Shown: positions 6,979 through 15,553, numbered from the stretch's first letter. The stretch: DNA of 37,900 nt from Actinomycetes bacterium (GCA_021817065.1 JAKAWH010000018.1:1-37900), one strand, 5' to 3'. Program-made: numbers and translations. Notes: generated by a model not told the origin, from the sequence alone.

Positions 6979-8189
6979 CGTTCCCACCACCCCGCACCGC
7001 TTCGCACCACCCCGGCTTCCTCCAGCGCCGCCAAGGTAACCGTCACCATTCCGACGCTCATACCCGGCAATCGATCGATGATCTTACCGGTCGGCGTGGG
7101 GTCCCAATTGATCACCTCTAACACCCGTTGCTGAACGGGACTGATCGCACCGAGAAAATCGGTGGCACTCTCGTTGGAATCAGCACCTTCGCTCGCCTCA
7201 CGAGGCGAAAGCACCCAACCCATCAGAGACAGCTCCATTAGGACGTCATCAGCGCCACGGGCGACACCGCTTCCCGAATGCAGGAGCATGTTGGTCCCCT
7301 CCGAAGCTCGGGACTTGACCGAACCGGGCACCGCCATCACCGGGATCCCCCGCAGGTCTGCCGCAGCGACAGTATGCATCGCACCGCCATGAGTCCGCGA
7401 TTCGACAACCACGACGACGTGGGCCAGAGCAGCGATGATCCGATTTCGGGCCGGAAAGTGCCACTGGCTGGGCGACGACCCGAGCGGGAACTCGGAAATC
7501 AGCAGCCCCCGCTCGGCGATCTGTTGCCACAGGTGGCGGGAACTGGGTGGGTAGACGACGTCGAGTCCGCTTCCCACCACCGCGATCGGCACACCGCCTT
7601 CTGCCGACAACGCGCCCCGGTGAGCAGCCGTGTCGATGCCGTGAGCCAACCCGGAGATCACGCTAACCCCTACCTCGGCCAGTGCCGCCCCCATCGCTGT
7701 CGCCACGTCCCTCCCGTAGCCGGTGCTGGACCGGGTACCTATCATTGCGACGCGGGGAGCGGGAAGCTCGACCAGCCCGTTGCTTCGCGATCCCCGGAAG
7801 AAGAGGATCGGGGGTGCTTCTGGATCGTCGCTCAGCTCGGGTGGGTACCCATCGCCTCGCAGGTGAACCACGCCGATTCCAGCCTGGCAGTAACGATCCC
7901 ACAGCGATGTAACGTCGGTGTTGCGCGCTGCGCCGGTCCACCGGGCAGTGCGCTCAGCCTCCTGCTCGGCCCACCGCAGCACGCGCCGCCGGGTCGTTGC
8001 GGGGGAATCGGATCCCTCCTTGCGAGGTGCATCGTTGCCGGCTCCCTCCGGTTGGGTTCCCTTGATAACTTCCGCCCACGCTTCGTCGGGCGCGCACACA
8101 GCCAGGATTCTCTGCAGACGCTCCGAGGACATCCCCGGCAGGGACTGAAGGGCTACAGCGTAAGCCGGTAGGGGAAGGGTGCGGAACAC
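6972..8189 (-). CDS. dprA: DNA processing protein DprA (Smf), RecA loader in transformation
   Basis: A 405-aa protein that binds incoming single-stranded DNA and loads RecA in natural transformation. An N-terminal SAM-like segment (1-45) is followed by a variable linker and the Rossmann-like DprA core from about residue 103: GDGYPPELSDDPEAPP, AMIGTRSSTGYG (148-159), ISGLAHGIDTAAHRGAL (178-194), VVGSGLDVVYPPSS, ISEFPLGSSPSQWHFPARNRIIA (231-253), and THGGAMHTVAAA with VPGSV. A C-terminal winged-helix domain (about 345-400) is present. GTG start at 8189, 3 bp after the comM stop, so the two genes are surely co-transcribed and probably translationally coupled. Residues 44-65 form a charged low-complexity insertion. 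The 3' end overlaps the second 58-bp repeat. Confidence 0.96.
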   Translation of the reverse strand: MFRTLPLPAYAVALQSLPGMSSERLQRILAVCAPDEAWAEVIKGTQPEGAGNDAPRKEGSDSPATTRRRVLRWAEQEAERTARWTGAARNTDVTSLWDRYCQAGIGVVHLRGDGYPPELSDDPEAPPILFFRGSRSNGLVELPAPRVAMIGTRSSTGYGRDVATAMGAALAEVGVSVISGLAHGIDTAAHRGALSAEGGVPIAVVGSGLDVVYPPSSRHLWQQIAERGLLISEFPLGSSPSQWHFPARNRIIAALAHVVVVVESRTHGGAMHTVAAADLRGIPVMAVPGSVKSRASEGTNMLLHSGSGVARGADDVLMELSLMGWVLSPREASEGADSNESATDFLGAISPVQQRVLEVINWDPTPTGKIIDRLPGMSVGMVTVTLAALEEAGVVRSGAGWWERV

Positions 8190-8192
8190 CTG

Positions 8193-9749
8193 TCACGCTG
8201 CCAGTTCCGGCGCCAGCGTGCCGATGCCCGCTCGCATCTCGATCGCTTCGGCGAGGTGATGCTCCTCGACCGGGCCGGAGCATCCCTCCAGATCTGCAAT
8301 GGTCCGTGCCACCCGGCGTACTCGCACCATGCCGCGGGCCGATAGGGAGCCGGTTGCCAGCTTGCGTGCCAGTATTGCCTCCGCTCGGGTAGTGAGGGGG
8401 GCATGGAGATCGAGGTCGGCATCGGGCATTGCACCGTTCAGGCATCCTCCCCGGTCCAACGCCACCTGCCTGGCAGTAGCCACCCGGCGTGCGATCGGCG
8501 CGCTCGCCTCCCCCCGATCCTTGGACATCAACTCCTCGGGAGCAGGGCGCGATAAACCGATCCTGATGTCGAAACGGTCCACCAGAGGACCCGACAGCCG
8601 ACGGGCATACCGAGCCAGGGCGGGAGGAAGGCAGCGGCACTGGCCGGGTACCGAGCCTTCTCCGCACGGGCAGGGATTCATCGCAGCCACCAGTAGAAAA
8701 CGGGCGGGAAAGACTGCCGACGAGCGGGCCCGCGATATTCGCACGACCCCTTCTTCCAGAGGTTCGCGCAGACCATCCAGAACTCCCGACTGGAACTCCC
8801 CCAACTCATCGAGAAAGAGCACACCCCGATCGGCCAGGCTGATCTCGCCAGGTCTCATCCACGAGCTTCCTCCTCCCACTAATGCGGCCATCGACGCGCC
8901 ATGATGCGGTGCTCGAAAAGGCGGCGTCCGGGAGAGTACGTCGCCGTCGACCCCGAGGCCGGCGGCAGAACGCACCCGGGCCACCTCCACCGCCTCGTCT
9001 CGGGTCAGGAGCGGAAGGATGCCGAGCAGTCGTCTGGCCAGCATGGTCTTGCCTGAGCCGGGGGGGCCGACCAGCATGACATGATGCGCGCCAGCGGCGG
9101 CGATCTCCAGTGCCCGCCTCCCCAACCTCTGGCCACGAACGTCGGCCATATCGAAGAACCGGGTCCTCCTCGCCCGGGAACCACCACCCGGCTCGACCCG
9201 GCTCCCTGCCACCGCCAACACGGGACGGGGAGGAGGCGGCCAGGGTTTCATGCCCTTGAGCATCGCCACAAGTTCAGCCAGGGTGCCGACCGCCCGCACC
9301 TCCTTGCCACCGGGTATCTGCGCCTCGGGCACCGCCGCGGGTGAGACCACCACCACGTTCGCTCGGACCGCGTCGACCAAGGAGACCATGCCAGGAACTG
9401 TCCGTATCGAACCGTCCAGGCCCAGTTCGCCGATGAAGGCAATCCCTTCGGTGGATGCGGTCTCCACCTCGCCACCGGCCATCAGGAGGCCGACGGCAAT
9501 GGGGAGATCCAATCCCGCGCCTGCCTTCCTCATGCCGGTAGGAGCCAGGTTGACGGTGATCCGCTTCTGGTACCAGGAGAGGCCGCTGGAAAGGAGAGCC
9601 GCTCTCACCCGGTCGCGCGACTCTCGGCAGGAAGCGTCCGGGAGCCCGACCACGGTGTAACCGGGGAGGCCGTTGGAGAGATGGACCTCCACGGTGACCG
9701 GACTTCCGTCCACCCCGTGGAGGCAGGAGGATGGGATATGAGCCAGCAA
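8193..9749 (-). CDS. comM: ComM/YifB-type Mg-chelatase-like AAA+ helicase
   Basis: AAA+ ATPase that promotes branch migration during integration of transforming DNA. The N-terminal Lon-protease-like fold domain (GLPGYTVVGLPDA, KRITVNLAPTGMRKAG, DLPIAVGLL, IAFIGELGLDG) is followed by Walker A GPPGSGKT, the Mg-chelatase-type FRAPHHGAS, Walker B VLFLDEL, a CPCG...CRC zinc-like cluster, RLSGPLVDRFDI, and the C-terminal lid domain. I choose TTG 9749 over GTG 9770: it gives an N-terminus (MLAHIPSSCLHGVDG) like other family members and has GAGG 7 nt upstream. That makes 518 aa. It lies 3 bp upstream of dprA. Confidence 0.95.
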   Translation of the reverse strand: MLAHIPSSCLHGVDGSPVTVEVHLSNGLPGYTVVGLPDASCRESRDRVRAALLSSGLSWYQKRITVNLAPTGMRKAGAGLDLPIAVGLLMAGGEVETASTEGIAFIGELGLDGSIRTVPGMVSLVDAVRANVVVVSPAAVPEAQIPGGKEVRAVGTLAELVAMLKGMKPWPPPPRPVLAVAGSRVEPGGGSRARRTRFFDMADVRGQRLGRRALEIAAAGAHHVMLVGPPGSGKTMLARRLLGILPLLTRDEAVEVARVRSAAGLGVDGDVLSRTPPFRAPHHGASMAALVGGGSSWMRPGEISLADRGVLFLDELGEFQSGVLDGLREPLEEGVVRISRARSSAVFPARFLLVAAMNPCPCGEGSVPGQCRCLPPALARYARRLSGPLVDRFDIRIGLSRPAPEELMSKDRGEASAPIARRVATARQVALDRGGCLNGAMPDADLDLHAPLTTRAEAILARKLATGSLSARGMVRVRRVARTIADLEGCSGPVEEHHLAEAIEMRAGIGTLAPELAA

Positions 9750-9770
9750 GACAAGACCTCGTTTCGACAC

Positions 9771-9965
9771 TTATGCGCGAGCTGTCACCGCCGGAGACGC
9801 CTGCAGCGCGCGACATGACTGGGACGAGGAGGGCTCAGAACGATATTCGGCGCAGCCCATCGAGGCACCGGAGGCCACCGAATGGCCTGACTGCAAGAAC
9901 TCTACGGGAGGCGTGTGACAACCCCGAAGGGGTCGACGGCGGCGAGCGGCTGAGGCGGAGGAGGT
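9771..9965. other. 195-bp intergenic stretch between the PLP enzyme gene and comM
   Basis: No convincing coding frame. On the + strand it contains two small hairpins, AGGCCA/TGGCCT and CCCC-gaa-GGGG, which on the - strand lie between the PLP gene stop and comM. They could separate two transcription units, but neither has a U-tract. No clear -35/-10 pair was recognised. Confidence 0.4.
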
Positions 9966-11183
9966 TCAGCCCAGTTGTGCCAGAGCCGCCGAAAGGTCCT
10001 CCCAGATGTCCTCGACATCCTCGATCCCTACACTCATCCGCAGTAGACCGTCGGGAGTCCGGTTCTCCCACCCCCACCGGCGACGACGCTCGATCAGGGT
10101 TTCTACCCCGCCCAGGCTGGTGGCGTCGGTACACAGGCGAACCGCAGCGCACACCGCCTCGGCGGCCCGAGCGGATGGCGACAGGCCGGAGGAGCCCGGG
10201 GAGGCGGCCCGAGCGGATGGCGACAGGCCGGAGGAGCCCGGGGAGGCGGCCCGAGCGGATGGCGACAGGCCGGAGGAAGCAGAAGAGGGGACCAGTGGGG
10301 CCACTTCGAAGGCCAACATCGCCCCGAACCCGTCCATTTGTGACGCAGCCAACTGGTGCCCCGGGTGGTCAGCCAATCCCGGGTAGCGCACCCGGTTAAC
10401 CGCCGGGTGGGAGGCCAACCTTTGGGCCAGCTCAGCAGCGTTCTCCTGGGCACGGTCAAGACGCACCCCCAGAGTCCGAACACCCCGAAGCAGCAGAAAA
10501 GCCTCCATCGGGCCCAACACCGCTCCGTGGAGACTTCGGCGAAGGCGGAGAGCGTCGACCCACCCGGGATCTCCGGCCACCACCACGCCACCCAGTACGT
10601 CCGAGTGCCCAGAAAGGAACTTAGTGGCGCTATGGACCACCAGGTCGGCGCCCAGCTCCAGCGGCCTCTGGACGAGAGGGGTGGCAAAGGTGTTGTCGAC
10701 CACCACCGGCACCCCTGCTTCTCTCGCCCCTCTACACAGGGATCGGAGATCGGCGATCGCCAGAAGAGGATTAGTCGGCGATTCCAACCAAAGGAGCGAC
10801 GCTCCCGCACAGGCCGCCAGAGTGGAGCCCGTGTCGGTCACGTCGATCAATCGGGAGACGATCCGGCCGCGGGCAGCAAGGTCGTCGAGCAAGTGGCGGG
10901 TGCCGTTGTAGGAATCATCCGGCACCACCACGATCGCGCCCACCGGAAGTGACTCCACCACCGCCGCAATGGCGGCCATGCCAGAAGCGAAGGCGATGGC
11001 CTCTCCCCCTTCCAGTTCCCCCACGACCGCCTCAAAAGCCTCCCAAGCGCTATTGCCATCCCTCCCGTAGGCAACATCGCCGCCCCACCGATAGGTCGAG
11101 GAAAAAGTAACCGGAACGTTCACCGGAGCCCCTGGCCCGGCCGGTGGCCGACCGGCTGCGACCACCAGGGTCGTGCGCCTCAC
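9966..11183 (-). CDS. Cys/Met-metabolism PLP-dependent enzyme (cystathionine gamma-synthase/lyase family) with tandem-repeat insertion
   Basis: A 405-aa member of the trans-sulfuration fold-type I PLP family (gamma-synthase, gamma-lyase or homocysteine-forming relatives; the exact reaction cannot be told). Seen: TFSSTYRW near the N-terminus, IAFASGMAAI (PLP phosphate site, ~63-72), ESPTNPLL (134-141), VVDNTFATPLVQRPLELGAD (161-180), SATKFLSGHSD with the Schiff-base lysine K188, and TSLGGVETLIERR (355-367). Residues ~299-341, normally a short loop after the AFEV strand, hold 2.8 copies of a 14-residue Ser/Ala/Pro repeat encoded by a 42-bp tandem repeat. The GTG start is 25 bp after yraN, so the gene probably rides at the end of the rplS-yraN transcript. 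Confidence 0.9.
   Translation of the reverse strand: MRRTTLVVAAGRPPAGPGAPVNVPVTFSSTYRWGGDVAYGRDGNSAWEAFEAVVGELEGGEAIAFASGMAAIAAVVESLPVGAIVVVPDDSYNGTRHLLDDLAARGRIVSRLIDVTDTGSTLAACAGASLLWLESPTNPLLAIADLRSLCRGAREAGVPVVVDNTFATPLVQRPLELGADLVVHSATKFLSGHSDVLGGVVVAGDPGWVDALRLRRSLHGAVLGPMEAFLLLRGVRTLGVRLDRAQENAAELAQRLASHPAVNRVRYPGLADHPGHQLAASQMDGFGAMLAFEVAPLVPSSASSGLSPSARAASPGSSGLSPSARAASPGSSGLSPSARAAEAVCAAVRLCTDATSLGGVETLIERRRRWGWENRTPDGLLRMSVGIEDVEDIWEDLSAALAQLG
10162..10277 (-). repeat. 42-bp in-frame tandem repeat (2.8 copies) inside the PLP enzyme gene
   Basis: Unit starts gcggcccgagcggatggcg on the + strand. Copies at 10162-10203 and 10204-10245 are identical; the third (10246-10277) is partial. 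It encodes a 14-residue unit containing SGLSPSARAASPG on the - strand. Because the unit is a multiple of 3, copy-number change keeps the frame open. Confidence 0.95.
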
Positions 11184-11208
11184 CGGGCCCCCGGGGAACC
11201 TGCGCCCC

Positions 11209-11619
11209 TCAAAAGGCCCCCTCGATCACATCAATGGATACCGACCCGGCGGAGGGGACGATAACCGCCGCCACGTCGAACCGGATCTCCCGGGCCGGGC
11301 GTGGTGCTTCCTCGGAGAGCCAGCGGGCGGCAAGGTGGCGCAATCGCGCCCGCTTGGCGTAGCTCACCGCCTCGGCGGGTGTCCCGAATGCCTCCGAGGA
11401 GCGAGTCTTCACCTCGCAGAACACGTAGGTGCGGTTCCGGGAGACGATCAGATCGATCTCCCCCTCATTGCGACGCCAGTTGCGCTCGACCACCACGTAG
11501 CCGTGCTGTTCGTACCACCCGGCGACCAGAGTCTCCCCCATCGCTCCCAAAGCACGGCGGGGGTCGGTACGACCGGCTCCCCTCTCGGCGAGAAAGGGGT
11601 CGCCTGATGCAATATGCAT
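11209..11619 (-). CDS. yraN: YraN/UPF0102 nuclease-fold protein
   Basis: A 136-aa member of the UPF0102 family, which has a Holliday-junction-resolvase/restriction-endonuclease-like fold of uncertain biological function. The conserved order is present: GE(T)LVAGWYEQHGY, VVERNWRRNEGEIDLI with the metal-site Glu/Asp (~52-57), and FCEVKTR with the E-x-K pair (~67-71), then AKRARLRHLAARWL. The ATG at 11619 overlaps the rplS stop by one base (TGATG), implying translational coupling. Presence between rplS and the comM-dprA block is typical of many bacteria, where rnhB often sits beside it; rnhB is absent here. Confidence 0.9.
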   Translation of the reverse strand: MHIASGDPFLAERGAGRTDPRRALGAMGETLVAGWYEQHGYVVVERNWRRNEGEIDLIVSRNRTYVFCEVKTRSSEAFGTPAEAVSYAKRARLRHLAARWLSEEAPRPAREIRFDVAAVIVPSAGSVSIDVIEGAF

Positions 11620-11969
11620 CAGGAGGTCGCCCGCTTCTCCTTCACCTTGGCAGCCTTGCCGATCCGGTCGCGCAGATAGTAGAGCTTGGCCCGCCGCACG
11701 TCCCCACGGGTCACCACTTCGATGGTGGCGATCACCGGGGAATGTACTGGGAATGTCCTCTCTACCCCGACCCCGAACGAGACCTTGCGCACGGTGAACG
11801 TCTCTCGGACACCGGAGCCCTGCCGGCGAATGACCACCCCTTGGAACACCTGAACCCGCTCACGGGTGCCCTCAACGACGCGAACATGGACCTTGAGGGT
11901 GTCGCCCGGAACGAAGTCGGGGATCCCCTCCCTCAGGGAGTCGCGGTCGATGACGTCGGTGGCATTCAT
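11619..11969 (-). CDS. rplS: 50S ribosomal protein L19
   Basis: A 116-aa protein of the 30S-50S interface. Typical sequence: [26 protein letters not shown] split by usual family positions, [27 protein letters not shown], then [21 protein letters not shown]. The start is set at ATG 11969 ([12 protein letters not shown]), which fits the family; an in-frame TTG lies 12 nt earlier. It is separated from trmD by 136 bp, so it may have its own promoter. A CTGAC/GTCAG hairpin follows the trmD stop within that gap. It is immediately followed by yraN with a one-base overlap. Confidence 0.97.
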   Translation of the reverse strand: MNATDVIDRDSLREGIPDFVPGDTLKVHVRVVEGTRERVQVFQGVVIRRQGSGVRETFTVRKVSFGVGVERTFPVHSPVIATIEVVTRGDVRRAKLYYLRDRIGKAAKVKEKRATS

Positions 11970-12105
11970 GGGGTTGCACAATACCTCTTGCAGGCTGGGA
12001 AGCGCACCTCGGGGGTCGCTCCCACCACCGATAAGTCAGGATCGCACCTCCCAGGCCGACCGTAAGACATTACTCACAGGACGGTCGACCGGCTGACCGA
12101 CCGGG

Positions 12106-12891
12106 TCAGCTGCGGAACTCGAATCCGAACCGCTCCAGGAGGCGCGACTCCTCATCCGAAAGGCCGCCCCGCCTCTCTATCAGGTCCGGCCGGCGCAACA
12201 GGGTCCGGTACAGGGACTGAGCCCGCCGCCAGGCATCCACCTCTTGATGATTGCCCGACAGCAGCACCTCGGGAACCGGGTAGCCGCGGAATACGGCGGG
12301 CCGGGTGTAATGCGGATATTCGAGCAGACCGGACACGAAGCTCTCGTCCTCCGCAGACTGCGCATTGCCCATGACGCCGGGTACCAGACGCACGACTGCC
12401 TCGATCACCACCAGGGCGGCCGCCTCACCGCCCGCCAGCACGAAATCTCCCACCGAGATTGAACCGTCCACCAAGTGCTCGGCAATCCGTTCGTCCACCC
12501 CCTCATAGCGGCCGCAGATCAGGGAAAAGCCTGGCTCGGTTCTGTTATCCGAGCCGACCCCTTCACCCGCTGCTCCCCCTGCGCGACCAACCGAAGCCAA
12601 GTGCTGTGCCATCTTCTGGTCGAATTGCTCTCCGGCCGGTGCGAGCAAATAGAGAGGGCGCACCGGCTGGGCCGCCTCCACCGCGGCGAAAATCGGACCC
12701 GGTGCGAGCACCATCCCCGCTCCACCCCCGAAAGGCGAATCGTCCACCGAGCGTCGGGGGTCGCCGCTCCACTGCCGCAGGTCGTGGACTCGGAGGTCCA
12801 CCAACCCCTCCTGGCGGGCACGTCCCACCAGGCTCTCTGCGCAGAACTCGTCGACGGCACGGGGGAAAATGGTGAATACCTCGATCCTCAC
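12106..12891 (-). CDS. trmD: tRNA (guanine-N1-)-methyltransferase TrmD
   Basis: A 261-aa SPOUT-class methyltransferase that makes m1G37 in tRNAs and so prevents +1 frameshifting. Seen: MRIEVFTIFP start, DDSPFGGGAGMV (50-61), ICGRYEGVDERI (125-136), GDFVLAGGEAAALVVIEAVVRLVPGV (148-173, knot), ESFVSGLLEYPHYTRP, and LLSGNHQEVDAWRR. Residues ~101-121 (VGRAGGAAGEGVGSDNRTEPG) form a Gly/Ala-rich insertion between the KMAQHLA helix and FSLICGRYEG that is longer than in model TrmD proteins. The GTG start overlaps the rimM stop (GTGA), so translation is probably coupled. Confidence 0.96.
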   Translation of the reverse strand: MRIEVFTIFPRAVDEFCAESLVGRARQEGLVDLRVHDLRQWSGDPRRSVDDSPFGGGAGMVLAPGPIFAAVEAAQPVRPLYLLAPAGEQFDQKMAQHLASVGRAGGAAGEGVGSDNRTEPGFSLICGRYEGVDERIAEHLVDGSISVGDFVLAGGEAAALVVIEAVVRLVPGVMGNAQSAEDESFVSGLLEYPHYTRPAVFRGYPVPEVLLSGNHQEVDAWRRAQSLYRTLLRRPDLIERRGGLSDEESRLLERFGFEFRS

Positions 12892-13409
12892 CCCTCACCT
12901 TCCCCGAATAAACCCTTTGGGACGTCGACGTCCACCCGTCCCTCTGACACCGCGGTGATGAAGTGCACCGGCACCAGCGACCCCGTCTCCAGCACCATCA
13001 AATCGCTCGCGGGGTTTGCCTCCACCGAGGTGACCCTCCCCCGGGCAACGCCAGCCTGATCGTAGACCTCAGAGCCGATCAGCTCGTGCACCCATATGGT
13101 TTCCGGATCGTCCAGTGGCTCGGCGAGGAGACCTGTCCCTCGAAGCGATTCCGCCGCATCCCGGGTCGCCCAGCCTTCGAAGTGGACGATCCAGCGGTCC
13201 TGGTGGGGGCGGGAGGAGGTCACCACCAGATCGATCGGGCCGTCGAAACGATCCGACCTGCCGACAAGGTTGGTTCCCGGCGCGACCCTCTCGGTCCGAT
13301 CGGTGGTCAGGACGACGATGACGTCACCGACGATGCCGTGTGCCCTCGCTATATACCCGACTTCGAGCAGCCGCCCTGGCTGAGGGTCGTTCGGCAGGCG
13401 TTCAGTCAA
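12888..13409 (-). CDS. rimM: 16S rRNA processing / 30S maturation factor RimM
   Basis: Assembly factor that binds S19 and helps mature the 30S head. The N-terminal beta-barrel starts at LLEVGYIARAHGIVGDV and includes FEGWATRDAAESLRGTGL. The PRC-barrel domain follows (WVHELIGSEVYDQAGVARGRVTSVEAN in family position, then DLMVLETGSLVPVHFI and VDVDVPKGLFG). Start choice is uncertain. TTG 13409 overlaps the khpA stop within gTTGACTGA and gives an N-terminus close to the family norm (173 aa). GTG 13445 would add 12 residues and a 44-bp overlap. The stop overlaps the trmD start. Confidence 0.93.
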   Translation of the reverse strand: MTERLPNDPQPGRLLEVGYIARAHGIVGDVIVVLTTDRTERVAPGTNLVGRSDRFDGPIDLVVTSSRPHQDRWIVHFEGWATRDAAESLRGTGLLAEPLDDPETIWVHELIGSEVYDQAGVARGRVTSVEANPASDLMVLETGSLVPVHFITAVSEGRVDVDVPKGLFGEGEG

Positions 13410-13704
13410 CGATATCGACGCGGGCGTCGATACCTTCGCGCGCACCAGCGGCGCGGACCACGGTCCGGACCGCAGTGGCTACCCGTCCTCGCCGGCCGAT
13501 GATCTTGCCCATGTCGGAAGGATCGCAGTGCAGGCGCAGCATCACTCCTCCCCGGCTCTCCTCGACCTCGACCACCACCGCGTCAGGGATGTCGACGATG
13601 GAACGGGCGAGGTGCTCCAGCACCCCCTTGGGGATGGCACCGATGACGCGGTTGCCGTCGTTATCGGCGACCTGGTCGTCGAGCGCGTTACCGGGGTCCA
13701 CCAT
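13402..13704 (-). CDS. khpA: KH-domain RNA-binding protein KhpA
   Basis: A 100-aa single-KH-domain protein of the YlqC/KhpA family, normally located between rpsP and rimM as here. In other bacteria KhpA pairs with KhpB (Jag/EloR) to bind RNA and affect cell elongation and division. The GXXG-type loop is seen as MGKIIGRRGR (~70-79) followed by a helix VATAVRTVVRAAG. It starts with ATG 10 bp after rpsP; its stop overlaps the start of rimM. No jag partner is in the window. Confidence 0.92.
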   Translation of the reverse strand: MVDPGNALDDQVADNDGNRVIGAIPKGVLEHLARSIVDIPDAVVVEVEESRGGVMLRLHCDPSDMGKIIGRRGRVATAVRTVVRAAGAREGIDARVDIVD

Positions 13705-13714
13705 GTCGCTCCGT

Positions 13715-13990
13715 TCAGCCCCGCGCCTGGCGAGCGGCGGCGAATTGCTCCATCGCTCCCGAGATCTTCAGGAGCTTCCCGACGGTTTCGGTCGGCTGCG
13801 CCCCGTTGGCGAGCCACTTCACCGCCTTGTCGTTGTCGATGAGGATCTTCGAAGGATCCTGCCGCGGCTCGTAGGTACCCAGGATCTCGATGAAGCGCCC
13901 GTTCCGGGGCGAGCGCGAGTCGGCCGCCACCACCCGGTAGGTGGGTTGCTTCGTCTTGCCCATCCGCATGAGGCGGAGCTTCACTGACAC
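13715..13990 (-). CDS. rpsP: 30S ribosomal protein S16
   Basis: Encodes VSVKLRLMRMGKTKQPTYRVV, ADSRSPRNGRFIEILGTYEPR, then the ILIDNDKAVKWLANGAQPTETV helix region and a short C-terminus, 91 aa in all. The GTG at 13990 is chosen because AAAGGA lies a short distance upstream and the sequence begins like other S16 proteins; the 20 in-frame codons before it do not resemble S16. It is the second gene of the ffh-rpsP-khpA-rimM-trmD cluster, 69 bp after ffh. Confidence 0.97.
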   Translation of the reverse strand: MSVKLRLMRMGKTKQPTYRVVAADSRSPRNGRFIEILGTYEPRQDPSKILIDNDKAVKWLANGAQPTETVGKLLKISGAMEQFAAARQARG

Positions 13991-14059
13991 GTCGAGAGAG
14001 TCCTTTCGATCGGGAAGCCACCAGGATATCCGTCTGGCGCCCTCAGTCACTAATCCTCT

Positions 14060-15553
14060 CTATTCCGGGAGGCGCAGCTTCCCCAGATCGCCGAGGTCAG
14101 CGAGCTTGCCCAGCTCTTCCAACCCGGGCAGCTTGGCCCCCACAGCTCCAGGACCACCGACCAACTCCCGGATCCCCGACATGGAGGGCATGGGACGGGC
14201 CTGCGGGCGGGAACGGCCCTTTTTCCCTTTCTTGCCCTTGCCCCCCTTGGCGGCGCGGCGGGTGGCCGGTGCGGCAAAGCCCATCGACTTCATCATCTTC
14301 TGCATCTCGCGGAATTGCTTCAGGAGGGTATTCACGTCGGTCGGTGTCCGGCCGCTCCCCTTGGCGATCCGCAGGCGCCGACCACCATCGATGATCTCCG
14401 GACGGGCCCGCTCGGCGGGGGTCATCGACCGAATGATCGCCTCCACCCGCACGATCTGCTCATCGTCGATGTCGGCGTCCTTCACCTCCTTCGGGACGCC
14501 CGGCAGCATGCCGATGATTCCCTTGAGGGGGCCCATCTTCTTGATCTCCTGGAGCTGGGCGAGAAAGTCCTCCAGGGTCATCCGCCCTTCCATGAGGCGC
14601 TCGGCCGTTTGGGTGGCCACCTCCTGGTCGAACTCCCGCTCGGCGGTCTCGATGAGGGTGAGCATGTCCCCCATCCCGAGTATCCGGCCCGCCAGCCGGT
14701 CCGGGTGGAACTGATCGAAGTCGGCCAGCTTCTCTCCTGTCGACGCGAAGGCGATGGGCCGCCCCACCACCTCTTTGACCGACAATGCGGCCCCACCCCG
14801 GCTGTCACCGTCCAGCTTGGTGAGGATCACCCCGTCCAAATCGAGGGTTTCATGGAATGCCTGAGCGGTATTGACCGCGTCCTGCCCGGTCATCGCGTCA
14901 ATGACCAAGAAGGTGTAGTGGGACTGGAGAGTGCCCGAGATCTGGCGGACCTGGTCCATCATCTCGGTATCGATTGTCAGCCGGCCAGCGGTATCGACGA
15001 TGAGAACGTCGCGGCCCAACCGCCTGGCCTCTTCCAGCCCCCGGGTAGCAACCGCCACCGGATCGGAAGGCTCGGAGAACATGCTGACCCCGGCCTGGCC
15101 CGCCAGCACCCGAAGCTGCTCCACGGCGGCAGGGCGCTGCAGATCGGCTCCCACCAAGAGTGGGTTTCGGCCCTGCCTCTTGAACCATGCGGCCAACTTG
15201 CCCGCAGTGGTCGTCTTACCCGAGCCCTGGAGCCCAGCCAGCAATACCACGGTCGGGGGGCGGGAGGAGTAGGCGAACTTGAAAGCAGCACCCCCGAGGA
15301 TGGCGGTCAGCTCCTCGTTGACGATCTTCACCACCTGCTGGGCAGGCGAAAGGGCCTGGGAGAGGTCGGCTCCGATACACCGGTCCCGGACCCGTCCTTG
15401 GAAGGTCTTGACCACATCCAGATTGACGTCCGCCTCCAGAAGGGCAACCCGGATCTCCCGGAGGACTGCATCGACGTCGGCCTGCGTCAGGCGCCCCCGG
15501 TTGCGAAGGCGCGAGAAGATCCCCTCGAACCGCTCGGATAGCGTCTCGAACAT
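14060..15553 (-). CDS. ffh: Signal recognition particle GTPase Ffh (SRP54)
   Basis: A 497-aa SRP protein that binds signal sequences and 4.5S RNA and docks with FtsY. The N domain covers 1-90; the G domain has P-loop GLQGSGKTT (108-116), DLQRPAAVEQL (138-148), DTAGR (188-192) and TKLDGDSRGG (246-255). The methionine-rich M domain runs from about 320 to 430 (KKMGPLKGIIGMLPGVP, KGSGRTPTDVNTLLKQF, QKMMKSMG). The C-terminus is extended by a Lys/Gly stretch (~435-448) and a PGLEELGKLADLGDLGKL tail, common in high-GC actinobacteria. ATG 15553 is chosen; a GTG lies one codon upstream. ftsY lies two genes away on the same strand, separated by a + strand SRPBCC gene. The SRP RNA gene was not seen. Confidence 0.97.
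   Translation of the reverse strand: MFETLSERFEGIFSRLRNRGRLTQADVDAVLREIRVALLEADVNLDVVKTFQGRVRDRCIGADLSQALSPAQQVVKIVNEELTAILGGAAFKFAYSSRPPTVVLLAGLQGSGKTTTAGKLAAWFKRQGRNPLLVGADLQRPAAVEQLRVLAGQAGVSMFSEPSDPVAVATRGLEEARRLGRDVLIVDTAGRLTIDTEMMDQVRQISGTLQSHYTFLVIDAMTGQDAVNTAQAFHETLDLDGVILTKLDGDSRGGAALSVKEVVGRPIAFASTGEKLADFDQFHPDRLAGRILGMGDMLTLIETAEREFDQEVATQTAERLMEGRMTLEDFLAQLQEIKKMGPLKGIIGMLPGVPKEVKDADIDDEQIVRVEAIIRSMTPAERARPEIIDGGRRLRIAKGSGRTPTDVNTLLKQFREMQKMMKSMGFAAPATRRAAKGGKGKKGKKGRSRPQARPMPSMSGIRELVGGPGAVGAKLPGLEELGKLADLGDLGKLRLPE

Noticed and set aside
7278-8171. 297-codon + strand frame opposite dprA
   Set aside because: Antisense shadow; Arg/Pro/Gly-rich with no motifs.
10162-10277. Possible CRISPR or minisatellite array
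   Set aside because: Units are directly adjacent without spacers and translate in frame within an enzyme; it is a coding tandem repeat.
14315-15541. 408-codon + strand frame opposite ffh
   Set aside because: Mirrors the ffh codon pattern; no independent start signal or family resemblance.
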